Source of the DNA: Coriobacteriaceae bacterium
Lineage (GTDB): Bacteria > Actinomycetota > Coriobacteriia > Coriobacteriales > Atopobiaceae
Reading direction: 5' to 3'
Length of the DNA stretch: 64,000 nucleotides
NCBI GenBank assembly: GCA_004557505.1
Contig: SFGZ01000005.1
Coordinates: 62,001-126,000, forward strand
The notes under the pieces were generated by a model that saw only the letters and a list, made by a program, of their open reading frames with translations, had not been told where the DNA came from and did no database searches. Each line of letters starts with the position of its first letter. Positions within the stretch are counted from its first letter, which is position 1. The translations under genes were made by a program, and so were the position numbers. Below are positions 8,547 through 16,839 of this stretch, piece after piece.

Positions 8547-9285
8547 CGTGATCGACTACGTGCCGGGAGACACCCTGCTGCACCGGCTGAATCCCGTGAC
8601 CAAGCTGGCCATTGCCGCGGCGATCATCGTCGCGATGTTTTTGGCCGACACCTATCCCATGCTGCTGGGGCTTCTCGCCCTCACCTTTGCGCTGGGCGCC
8701 TACGCGCACGCCACGCCCAAGCTGGTGTCTCTCCTCAAGCTGCTGGTTCCGCTGGCGGTGGTGATGCTTCTGTTGCAGACCGCCTTCGTGCGCGGCGGCG
8801 AGCCGGTGTTTGCGTGGATGACCACGGAGGGCTTGGTCACGGGCAGCAAGGCGTGCCTGCGCCTTTTGGGCGTGGCGCTGCCGCTCATCCTCATGCTGAG
8901 CGTGACCAAGCTCAACGACCTGGCAAATGCCTGCGTGGAGGTGCTGCACATCCCCTACCGCTATGCGTTCACGTTCACGACGGCGCTGCGCTTCGTGCCC
9001 GTCTTCAGCCAGGAGATGAACACGATCATGGAGGCGCAGACGGCGCGCGGCGTGGAGTACGACACGAAGAACCCCGTCCGAAAGCTGCGGCTCATGCTGC
9101 CGCTGTGCGTGCCCCTCCTGGTGAGCTCGGTGGGGAAGACCGACGCGACGGCGCTCGCCGCCGAGCAGCGCGGCTTCTACCTGCGCACGCGCGAGAGCAG
9201 CTTCAAGCGCTACCCCATGCTGGGGCGCGACGCGGCGGCGCTCGCGGCATGCGCGGCGCTGGTGGTCGCGGGCGCGCTGCTGTAG
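8539..9285 (+). CDS. ECF transporter transmembrane (T) component
   Basis: Membrane scaffold protein of 248 residues with about five hydrophobic helices, linking the S component to the ATPase. The beginning VIDYVPGDTLLHRLNPVTKL is typical of EcfT/CbiQ proteins, and the C-terminal half has the coupling motif AQTARGVEYD near residue 168, matching the AxxxRG signature. A GTG at 8539 with GAGGAG ten bases upstream is preferred; another GTG at 8548 is possible. It ends the attenuated operon. Confidence 0.88.
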   Translation: MVSVIDYVPGDTLLHRLNPVTKLAIAAAIIVAMFLADTYPMLLGLLALTFALGAYAHATPKLVSLLKLLVPLAVVMLLLQTAFVRGGEPVFAWMTTEGLVTGSKACLRLLGVALPLILMLSVTKLNDLANACVEVLHIPYRYAFTFTTALRFVPVFSQEMNTIMEAQTARGVEYDTKNPVRKLRLMLPLCVPLLVSSVGKTDATALAAEQRGFYLRTRESSFKRYPMLGRDAAALAACAALVVAGALL

Positions 9286-9330
9286 GGGCCGCACTCTGCC
9301 CGGGGAGCGACGCCGCGAGACGCTTCTGCG

Positions 9331-10278
9331 CTAGAGCTTCTCATCCAGCCCGTGGAGCATGTCGGCGGACCTCCTCAGCGCCTCGAGCTCTTCCGGCAGA
9401 AGGTCGATCTCCACGATCTCCTTGGCACCCGTGCCGTCGACGATCGTGGGCACCGAGATGAACGTGTCGTGGATGCCATACTGCCCGTCGAGGTAGACCG
9501 AGACGGGCATGATGCGGCTCTCGTCAAAGAGGATCGACTTCGCGATGGACGCCGTGCTCGACGCGATGCCGTAGCAGGTGTTTCCCTTGCGGTTGAAGAT
9601 GTCCCAGCCGGCCTGCACCGTGCGCTTGCGCAGCTCGTCGCGGGTGACGCCGCGCGTGCGCGAGGCGTTGTCGCGCAGGACGTCATCCACGCGCTTGCCG
9701 CCGATCGTCGCGCTATTCCACGAGACGATCTCGGAGTCGCCGTGCTCGCCCAGCACGTAGGCCTCGACGCTGCTGGGGGCGAGGGCGTACATGTCGGACA
9801 GCGCTCGGCACAGGCGCGCGGAGTCGAGGAGGGTGCCGGTGCCGATGACGCGCCCGTGCGGCAGGCCCGAGAGCCTCCAGGCATAGTAGCTCAGCACGTC
9901 GACGGGATTCGACACCACGAGGAATATGCCGTCGAAGCCCGACGCCATGACCTGCTCGACCACCGACCGCATGACGCCAAGGCTTGGCTTGAGCATCTCG
10001 AGACGGTCGTTGGAGCCCTTGGGCATGGGTGCCGACGCGGTGATGATGACGATGTCCGCGTCCGCGCACTCGCTGTAGTCTCCCGCGTGGACGTTCACGT
10101 TGCGGTTCATGAAGAAGACCGAGTCACGCATGTCAAGGGCCTCGCCCACCGCATGCTCGTGGTTCACGTCGATGAGGCACACGTCACCGCAAAGTCCCTG
10201 GTTGATGATGCTGAACGCGGTAGTAGACCCCACCTTGCCGGCCCCTACGACAACGACCTTCGTATCCTTGAAGCCCAT
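9331..10278 (-). CDS. ldh: L-lactate / L-2-hydroxyacid dehydrogenase
   Basis: NAD-dependent enzyme of 315 residues of the LDH/MDH family that reduces pyruvate (or a related 2-oxoacid) with NADH. The Rossmann loop GAGKVGST is at residues 12-19, the catalytic histidine in GEHGDSE near 180 and the Asp/Arg substrate pair in LLDSARL near 150. The mobile specificity loop reads APMPKGSNDRLEM and lacks the Gln of classical lactate dehydrogenases, so a wider 2-hydroxyacid substrate range, as in L-HicDH-like enzymes, is possible. ATG at 10278 has a good AAAGGGG upstream. A tandem repeat array fills its leader. Confidence 0.87.
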   Translation of the reverse strand: MGFKDTKVVVVGAGKVGSTTAFSIINQGLCGDVCLIDVNHEHAVGEALDMRDSVFFMNRNVNVHAGDYSECADADIVIITASAPMPKGSNDRLEMLKPSLGVMRSVVEQVMASGFDGIFLVVSNPVDVLSYYAWRLSGLPHGRVIGTGTLLDSARLCRALSDMYALAPSSVEAYVLGEHGDSEIVSWNSATIGGKRVDDVLRDNASRTRGVTRDELRKRTVQAGWDIFNRKGNTCYGIASSTASIAKSILFDESRIMPVSVYLDGQYGIHDTFISVPTIVDGTGAKEIVEIDLLPEELEALRRSADMLHGLDEKL

Positions 10279-10327
10279 GTGGTTCCCCTTTCTGCATGCC
10301 GGTTGCCATGCGTGCCGACATCCCGGT

Positions 10328-10412
10328 GCCCTTGCGTGCCGTCGCCCCTTGCGTGCCGGCGCCCCTTGCGTGCCGGCGCCCCTTGCGTGCCGGCGCCCCT
10401 TGCGTGCCGGCG
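10328..10412. repeat. 17-bp tandem repeat, five units
   Basis: Five head-to-tail units of 17 bp; four are identical (CCCCTTGCGTGCCGGCG, starting at 10345) and the first is diverged. The array occupies most of the 147-bp gap between the pcp stop and the ldh start. 17 is not a multiple of three, so it is not coding. Copy number could vary and change the distance or structure of the ldh leader. Confidence 0.9.
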
Positions 10413-10425
10413 CCCCGCGACGAGC

Positions 10426-11040
10426 CTAGCCCCACGAGCAGGCGCACTCAAGACCGCTCACGATTCCTTGCAGCATGAGCGCAACCGGCATGCTGGGGGC
10501 CTCCCCTGCCAGGCGGCATGCCTGCTCGGGCGAGTTGGGAACGTGTACAAAGCCGACGCGCGCCGTGGAACGGGACGAGCAAAGCGCGTCAAGCACCGAA
10601 AAGAGCACGGCGTTGCAGACGTAGGTTCCCGCGGAGTGCGAGACGGCCGCCGGGACGCCGGCGTCAACCATGGCCTGCGCCATCGCGCGGACGGGCAGCG
10701 TGGAGAAGTGCGCGTCTGGCGCGCCTGGCGAAAGACGCCTGCCCTGGGGCTGCTCGCCGTCGTTGTCGGGGATGCGCGCGTCCGCGTAGTTGATGCCCAC
10801 GAATTCCGGTGTCACCTTGGCGCGACCACCCGCCTGCCCCACACAGAGCACGATGGAGGGACTTTCGCGCTGGATGGCTGCGAGAGTGGCGGCGGGCCCG
10901 CGGCGAAACGACACGGGGATGCGCTCGCGGACCACGCTGCGTCCGGCGATCGTCCGGGGGAGCGCCTTCACCACTTCCCACGAGGGGTTTGTTTGCTCGC
11001 CACCAAAGGGCTCGAAGCCCGTGACCAGGATCTTCTCCAT
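10426..11040 (-). CDS. pcp: Pyroglutamyl-peptidase I
   Basis: Cysteine peptidase of 204 residues that removes N-terminal pyroglutamate from peptides in the cytosol. It begins MEKILVTGFEPFGG, the family's N-terminal signature. The catalytic Cys is in HSAGTYVCN, the His in VHVPNSPEQ and the acidic residue near GINYADARIPDN, matching the Glu-Cys-His triad region of family C15. AAAGGCGG precedes the ATG at 11040. It sits upstream of ldh on the same strand, but a repeat array separates them. Confidence 0.93.
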   Translation of the reverse strand: MEKILVTGFEPFGGEQTNPSWEVVKALPRTIAGRSVVRERIPVSFRRGPAATLAAIQRESPSIVLCVGQAGGRAKVTPEFVGINYADARIPDNDGEQPQGRRLSPGAPDAHFSTLPVRAMAQAMVDAGVPAAVSHSAGTYVCNAVLFSVLDALCSSRSTARVGFVHVPNSPEQACRLAGEAPSMPVALMLQGIVSGLECACSWG

Positions 11041-11102
11041 GCGTACCGCCTTTCGTGGTCGGGACACCGACGCCGCCGGGCATGCGCGCGGCCACCCACA
11101 TC

Positions 11103-11297
11103 CTAGAGGTCGAAGTTTATCCCGATGGCGACGAAGGGCTGCCAGCCGCCGCGCTTCTTGGGTGCCCTGCGACGGCTGCTCCCCTCGTCCTCGCGATCCG
11201 CCTCGTCATACATGCGCTCGAGCTCCTTGAGGCTCAGATCACCTCCACGATACTGTTCCATTGCCTCTTGCAGCTCTTCGTTGGTGTAGCCTGCCAT
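11103..11297 (-). CDS. Small hypothetical protein
   Basis: A 64-residue acidic-then-basic protein starting MAGYTNEELQEAMEQYRGG, with a strong AGGAGGT Shine-Dalgarno and its own promoter. The N-terminal half is predicted helical and charged; the C-terminus GGWQPFVAIGINFDL is hydrophobic. No known family is recognised. The good ribosome site, promoter and distinct composition support a real gene. Confidence 0.7.
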   Translation of the reverse strand: MAGYTNEELQEAMEQYRGGDLSLKELERMYDEADREDEGSSRRRAPKKRGGWQPFVAIGINFDL

Positions 11298-11918
11298 GGC
11301 GACCTCCTGTCCCGGGGCAAACGTGCCTGCGGCCTCTGTCTTGGCTTGGGTCGAATATAGTCGACCGGCGCGACATAAATAAGCGGCTCCGGGGCCGACG
11401 GCAAACTGCCAGCAAGGCGGCGACAAGCCCGAGACACACCAGCCGCACTAAGGCGCAGGCATTCGCCGGTTAGGGGCGGCTAAACGTCCGGAATCGGCGG
11501 CCGGGCATCGGCTCCGCGCATTCTCGCCGGTTAGGACCAACGACACCGAATCTGGCGAAGACAGTGACTCGCGCTGACGTGAGCAGCCAATCCAAGGCGT
11601 GGCGGGAAGATTGGCCGATGCTCCAGAGTTGGTTCTTGCCCCGGCTCTTGGGCGTACCGAGATGACTTGCTGGCGGCAGCATCAACCGTGTTTGGGTAAC
11701 CTCGGTGGTTCTTCACGGAAGAATACCCCCCACCCGTATGTAAAAATCAAGGTGATGCTAGCTGAAGGGTGGCATTTTGCAGGCGGTGCGGGGCACAGGG
11801 GGCGCACGAGGCGCTTTGGGGAGACGGCCCGGGGGCCGCTGCGGCAAGGCCCGCGCGCGGCTTCAGCGCGGCGGGCGCGCGTGCGTCGGCGCGGGGCTTG
11901 CCAACGCGGGCCGGTCGC
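11298..11918. other. Non-coding gap with a dispersed repeat
   Basis: 621 bp between the small gene's start and the helicase stop. It contains the promoter above and, at 11466-11495, a repeat unit CCGGTTAGGGGCGGC followed by TAAACGTCCGGAATC that is found again at 36577. Between about 11560 and 11750 the sequence is less GC-rich with no convincing frame; the last 150 bp are very GC-rich. No RNA gene was seen. Confidence 0.6.
11354..11382 (-). promoter_or_regulatory. Promoter of the 64-residue protein gene
   Basis: On the reverse strand TTATTT and TATATT are separated by 17 bp, placing the start of transcription roughly 50 bases before the ATG at 11297. Confidence 0.55.
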
Positions 11919-14900
11919 CTAGAGCCAGCGCGCGAACCTCGAGAGGTCAGCTCCCCCCGTGGTATGCCAGCGACGCCGCTTCCCGTCCCACCTGGCACCG
12001 GCGGCCTTGGCCTCGTCCTTCTGCTCAAACGGGACATCAAGGCAGATCGGCCAACGGGCGAACGACGGCAAGTCGGCCCCTGCGGGGGCAAACCAGAGCC
12101 TCTCGCTGCCGTCCCATCGCGCACCCAACGCCTTGGCCTCGTCCTTGTCGTCGAAGGGCACATACAGGTACGTGTCGCGACGGGCCCGAAGCCCGCCCCT
12201 GCCACAGGCCCCGCCTTGGGCCCGATCCGATTCCGCCTCCGGCGGCATGGCCGGCGTGGCCTGCCCTTGCGTCCGGGTGGGCGCATCGGTCGCGTCATCC
12301 TGGCCCGGCGTCGGGGCAAAATGCCCGTCGCTCATATCCGCCAGCCTATGTATCAGGTGAAACGTCGTGCCGCGGTCCTTCCAGCGCCTCATGGCGCCAA
12401 ACACGATGAAGAGGTCCTTCGCGCGCGAGACCGCTACGTTCATGAGCTCTGGGGTGGCGTCGATGAACGTAGCGCCCTCGTCGTTGTCGCCGTAGACGGG
12501 CGAGAACAGCACCACCGGGCGCTCGGCCCCCTGTAGCCTGTGTGCCGTCCCCACGGTGATGGAACCCGCCTGCCTTCTGCCGATTGCCTTAGCCAGCTCC
12601 CGCGATATGCAGCGGGCCTGAGCGGCGAACGGCGTGACGACGGCGATGGTCTCGCCCACGCCCCTCCCATAGATATCGGAGAGGCGAGCCCCGTTGGCGG
12701 CCACCCACGCCGCGATGGCGGTGGCCTCTGCGGGATTCTTGCGGCTGCTCCCGGCCGGTTGCGAGCTTGAGCCCCTCACCGGCACGAACAGCAGGGGGTT
12801 TGGCACGTCCTCAAGCAGGCGGTACGCCTTGTATCTGCCGCCATCGTCACGGGCGTCGCTTACGCTCGACTTCTCGGGCGAACCATCGAGCGGACTGCCC
12901 CCATCCGCGCGCTCGCGGAGACCCTCGATCACGGCGGACGGCATCGGGCGCCGCGGGCGCAGGAGGCCGCCATAGATGAGCTCGTTGCAGTAGTTGATGA
13001 TCAGCGGATGGCAGCGGAAGTGCTCCGCGAGGAACAGGCCGGCTGGCCTGGCCCCATCCTTGGTCGGGCCGTAGCACCAGCGGCCCGCGTAGCTGGCCGC
13101 CCGCATGACGCTGCTCGGCTGCGAGCACGTCAGGCCATGCCGCCCCATCGTCTCCCACTCCGCCTCAAGCCCCATGGACTTCGCGCGAAACTCATCGGTC
13201 TTTGGCTCCATGCTCCAGATGGGCGAGAGCTGGTGCTCGTCGCCCACGACGATCGCCCGCTTTGCGAGTGCGAACGCCGCCGCCCCCACGCATGTGTCCA
13301 CTTGGCCCGCCTCGTCCACAATCAGCAGGTCTGCCCGGCCAAAATCGAAGTGCCTCCCCTTCCCCTTCTCGTAGAGGCTCATCCAGGAGGGGATCTGGTA
13401 CTCGGTCATCACAAAGCAGGGCGTGAGCGCGGCAGCCTGTCTCCAATACTTGCCCATGGCGGCAGGGCTGTTGGCACCCCTCTCTGCACCCGCCAGGAAC
13501 GAGTTGTCCTCCCCGCACGCCATCCACTGCGCCTCGTAATAGTGGACGGCAAGCCAGAACTGCGTGTAGCGCACCGTAACGTCAAGCAGCGCGTCCAGCT
13601 CGTCGATTGCCACGCAGGGATTAGGGGCGGGCATCGAGCGGATGAGCTGCGTGAATCTGTCCACATTGGCCTGCGAGCGCTCCTCGGTTGCCCCAAGCGC
13701 GCCACAGCCCCTCAGCCTCCCGACGTACCCGAGGGCCTCTCTCCCATCAGCCCGAGAGCCACCGCGGGCAAGTTGCGAGAAGCAATCGACCAGCTGGTCG
13801 CAGTCGTGGCTGACAAGCGCCAGCAGCCCCCCAACGCCCTCTGCGACCTCCTTCGCGCTGGAGAAGCCGCGACCGAGCGCCCCTCCCGCAAACCGCAGGA
13901 ACCTCTCGGACGCCGCGTCCATGTAGTCGGGGTCGGAATAGGCCGAGAAGGCACCGGTCTTCCCGCGACACCTCTCCAGCAGATAGCCCCCCTCGCGAGC
14001 CTCCCTCTCCTTTGCGCCAGAGGGACAATAGACCGCGAGCGACGTGAGCTCCCTGTCAAGGGTCATCGGTGGGTCGAGCGTCTCGGGCGCCTCCATGATC
14101 CAGCGATGCTCGAGCACGGCGGGATCGTCCTTGCTCACAGAGGCGAACGACTTGATGATATTGGTCACCGCCTGGTTGTTCGTGGACGTGGCGATGATCA
14201 CGGGCGGATCCGCCTTGCGGAGGGCGTGATTGACGATGGTCGACGCGACGACGGCTTGCAGCATCGTCGTCTTCCCCGTGCCGGGAGGTCCCGACACGGC
14301 GGTGACGTCCCCGTCCTTGTCCGAGAAGAAGCCGCGCACGGCGATCCGCTGCGTCTCGGTGAGGGGAAAGGCGTCGCTCATGGTGCCCGTGAACCGCCCC
14401 GCGATGCATCCGGACAGCCTCTCTCTGCCAAGCTCCCTCTCTCGCGCAGGCGGCACCAGCAGGTTTCGGTAGAGCTTTGGGAGCGGCTTCGCCCCTGAGC
14501 TCTCGGAAAGGCTCCTGTAGAGCTCCTGTATTCTCGCCGAGGCGCTCACGCGCTCTTCCTGGACAACGTAGCAGGTGTCCGTGATGACTTCGCCCTGCAT
14601 GCCGTCTTCGGCGGAGGCGGCTGGGCCCTGGCCCATCTCGTCATTCTTGGCGGCGGCCCACGCCTCGAGGTCCACGCTCGTGACGTGCTCGAACATCGCG
14701 CGGGCGTACGCCAGAACGTCCTCCCACGCCTTGATGTCTGCCTCGCGATCCTTCCCCGCAAGATCGACGAACCCCCAGTAGCGCCTCAGGGCGTCCTCGC
14801 CGCCGACCATGATCGGCTCGTCGGGAATTCCGACACGATGCATGCGCTCGATGTTGATCCATGGCAGATTGCTGGCATTCGGCTCGAGGGACCCGTCGCG

Positions 14901-15371
14901 ATTGAGCGTCGCCGGCAGGACAAGCAGCGAGGTAAGCGCCCCGTGAGAGGCGGACACGTCATTGAGGGTGGCGAGCGAGACCAAGACGCCTATGCCCTTG
15001 CCGTGGCCCTTGCCGTGGCCTCCGCGCTCGCCGCACACCCCATAGAGCTTCTTGGTGTCATCGGGGGACAGGCACCCCGCCTCGATGGACGGCTCGCCCT
15101 CTGCTCCTCGCAGCGGCGCCTTCACGAAGCTCTGGGACGCGGAGCCCGTGCGTCGGTCCTTGAAGTCGGGTGCCTTCAGGTCCGCCTCTTTGAGGGTGCG
15201 CAGATAGTATTTTGTCAGGTTGAGAGCGAGTCTGTCATCCGCGTCCCTCTTGCCAGACGCGCCCGCGCGCCCGCCCGCGCCGACGTGCCCGCCCGCGCCA
15301 GCCGACTCTTCGCGCGTTGCCTCGGCGCGACTCCAAAGCTTGTGCAGGTGCTCTTTGAATGGCCCGGGCAT
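11919..15371 (-). CDS. UPF1-like superfamily 1 helicase with two C-terminal DUF5710 modules
   Basis: A 1150-residue protein. Helicase motifs of the UPF1/DNA2 group are present in order: Walker A GPPGTGKTT near residue 360, DEAGQ (motif II) near 685, GDEHQLSPI (motif III), FRCHPLI (motif IV region), VGTAHRLQGAERP (motif V) and NVAVSRAKD (motif VI) near 976. After a linker come two DUF5710 copies, each with a VPF..KDEAKA.GARWD core, near 1064 and 1109. The N-terminal 350 residues are not recognised. Start ATG at 15371 has GGAGGG 7 bases upstream. It stands alone and is not a standard housekeeping helicase; a role in nucleic-acid processing linked to mobile DNA or defence is possible but unproven. 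Confidence 0.85.
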   Translation of the reverse strand: MPGPFKEHLHKLWSRAEATREESAGAGGHVGAGGRAGASGKRDADDRLALNLTKYYLRTLKEADLKAPDFKDRRTGSASQSFVKAPLRGAEGEPSIEAGCLSPDDTKKLYGVCGERGGHGKGHGKGIGVLVSLATLNDVSASHGALTSLLVLPATLNRDGSLEPNASNLPWINIERMHRVGIPDEPIMVGGEDALRRYWGFVDLAGKDREADIKAWEDVLAYARAMFEHVTSVDLEAWAAAKNDEMGQGPAASAEDGMQGEVITDTCYVVQEERVSASARIQELYRSLSESSGAKPLPKLYRNLLVPPARERELGRERLSGCIAGRFTGTMSDAFPLTETQRIAVRGFFSDKDGDVTAVSGPPGTGKTTMLQAVVASTIVNHALRKADPPVIIATSTNNQAVTNIIKSFASVSKDDPAVLEHRWIMEAPETLDPPMTLDRELTSLAVYCPSGAKEREAREGGYLLERCRGKTGAFSAYSDPDYMDAASERFLRFAGGALGRGFSSAKEVAEGVGGLLALVSHDCDQLVDCFSQLARGGSRADGREALGYVGRLRGCGALGATEERSQANVDRFTQLIRSMPAPNPCVAIDELDALLDVTVRYTQFWLAVHYYEAQWMACGEDNSFLAGAERGANSPAAMGKYWRQAAALTPCFVMTEYQIPSWMSLYEKGKGRHFDFGRADLLIVDEAGQVDTCVGAAAFALAKRAIVVGDEHQLSPIWSMEPKTDEFRAKSMGLEAEWETMGRHGLTCSQPSSVMRAASYAGRWCYGPTKDGARPAGLFLAEHFRCHPLIINYCNELIYGGLLRPRRPMPSAVIEGLRERADGGSPLDGSPEKSSVSDARDDGGRYKAYRLLEDVPNPLLFVPVRGSSSQPAGSSRKNPAEATAIAAWVAANGARLSDIYGRGVGETIAVVTPFAAQARCISRELAKAIGRRQAGSITVGTAHRLQGAERPVVLFSPVYGDNDEGATFIDATPELMNVAVSRAKDLFIVFGAMRRWKDRGTTFHLIHRLADMSDGHFAPTPGQDDATDAPTRTQGQATPAMPPEAESDRAQGGACGRGGLRARRDTYLYVPFDDKDEAKALGARWDGSERLWFAPAGADLPSFARWPICLDVPFEQKDEAKAAGARWDGKRRRWHTTGGADLSRFARWL

Positions 15372-15712
15372 GGGCGATCCCTCCAGGGCAAGGCGTCGTT
15401 CGCGTTTCTGTCTAGAGCTGATGCTAGCACAGGACCGTTTCCGCATGCGTGCGCGAGAAGGCACCGTCGGCTTCCATGCGATTCCCTTCCGATGCCCATC
15501 TCGCCGCGCATGTCCCGCGGCCCTTCTCGCGCGCTTCGCCAGAGGCTCGACACAGCCGGGGGGATCTCGCTCGGGCTTCTTCCCGAAGGCGCGATCAACC
15601 GTAGAACGCGGCGTTCGCGACGACGGCATCGCCCTTGCCGGCCGTGGGTAGGATGACGGTTGCAACCGACGGACGGCACGCCGACAGGCGCGACGATTGC
15701 AAGGAGACCGAC
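15372..15712. other. Divergent intergenic region
   Basis: 341 bp between the divergently transcribed helicase and msrAB genes. The helicase frame stays open through it but there is no Shine-Dalgarno or recognisable protein sequence. It should hold both promoters; no clear hexamer pair or repeat was identified. Confidence 0.5.
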
Positions 15713-16741
15713 ATGACCGATATGCGCGCCAAGCACCCTGAGCGCACCGCGCCCACCCGCGAGATCTACCTCGCCGGCGGCTGCTTCTGGGGGACCGAGG
15801 CGTTCCTCAGGAGGCTGCCCGGCGTCGTCTCGTGCGAGGTCGGCTACGCCAACGGCAACGGAACCGCAGTAAACCCCAGCTACGAGCAGGTCTGCTCGGG
15901 TGCCACCGGGCATGCCGAGACCGTCCGCGTCACCTATGACCCCGTCCGCATCACGCTTCCGCTGCTGATCCGGGCGTATCTTACGACCGTCGACCCCACG
16001 AGCATGAACCGTCAGGGCAACGACGCCGGCGTACAGTACCGCACTGGCATCTACTGGTCGGACCCCAACGACGAGCGCATTGTGCGCGCCGTCCTCTATC
16101 AGCTGGGACGCGAGCTTCTCGCCACCGGGCGCGGGAGCGTCGCGATAGAGGCCGCGCCACTTGCGGAATTCTGGCCCGCCGAGGACTACCACCAGGATTA
16201 CCTCGAGAGAAACCCCGGCGGGTACTGCCACGTGGACCTCGGCGGCGCGGAGCGCTTCGTCGCCGAGCATGCCCGCGAGTTTGCGATGGCGAGCCACGCC
16301 TACGCCCGCCCGGGCGACGACGAGGTACGCGCGCGCCTGGACGACCTCGCCTTTGAGGTCACGCAGCACGCCACCACCGAGCGGCCGTTCTCACACCCCT
16401 ACGACGCCAGCTTCGAGCCCGGCATCTACGTCGATCGCGTGAGCGGGGAGCCGCTGTTCTCGAGCGCCGACAAGTTCGACTCCGGCTGCGGCTGGCCCGC
16501 CTTCGCGCGACCCATAGCCGAGACCGCCGTCACCGAGCGCGCCGACCCGAGCGTCCCCGGGCACCCTCGCGTGGAGGTGCGCAGCGGGACGGCGGACTCG
16601 CATCTTGGCCACGTCTTCGCCGACGGCCCCGTCGAGCTGGGTGGCCTTCGCTACTGCATCAACGGGGCGGCGCTCGAGTTCATCCCGCTCGGGGAGATGG
16701 ACGAGCGCGGGTACGGCTACCTCAAGGGCGCCGTCCGCTGA
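15713..16741 (+). CDS. msrAB: Fused peptide methionine sulfoxide reductase MsrA-MsrB
   Basis: Repairs oxidised methionine in proteins, both S- and R-sulfoxides, about 342 residues. The MsrA domain comes first with the catalytic GGCFWGTE near residue 24 and [12 protein letters not shown]. The MsrB domain follows from about residue 200, with [15 protein letters not shown] and the catalytic Cys in [11 protein letters not shown]. The zinc-binding CxxC pairs of many MsrB proteins are absent, as in other fused forms. An AAGGAG six bases before ATG 15713 fixes the start. Likely an oxidative-stress defence in an anaerobe. Confidence 0.95.
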   Translation: MTDMRAKHPERTAPTREIYLAGGCFWGTEAFLRRLPGVVSCEVGYANGNGTAVNPSYEQVCSGATGHAETVRVTYDPVRITLPLLIRAYLTTVDPTSMNRQGNDAGVQYRTGIYWSDPNDERIVRAVLYQLGRELLATGRGSVAIEAAPLAEFWPAEDYHQDYLERNPGGYCHVDLGGAERFVAEHAREFAMASHAYARPGDDEVRARLDDLAFEVTQHATTERPFSHPYDASFEPGIYVDRVSGEPLFSSADKFDSGCGWPAFARPIAETAVTERADPSVPGHPRVEVRSGTADSHLGHVFADGPVELGGLRYCINGAALEFIPLGEMDERGYGYLKGAVR

Positions 16742-16839
16742 CAGGCCGGCAGTCACGGGCGGGGCCGGGCGCGAGGGCCGGGCGCGCGAGGCGCATGGAG
16801 CCGAGGCGTCCCGCGCCCGCCCTATCCCGCTCACCCGCC

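Noticed and set aside
10328..10412. Possible CRISPR array
   Set aside because: Units are directly contiguous with no spacers and no cas genes are nearby.
10184..10451. Short reverse frames with repeated GTQGAPARKGRRHA-like peptide
   Set aside because: They are translations of the 17-bp tandem array; no start signals and the unit is not a multiple of three.
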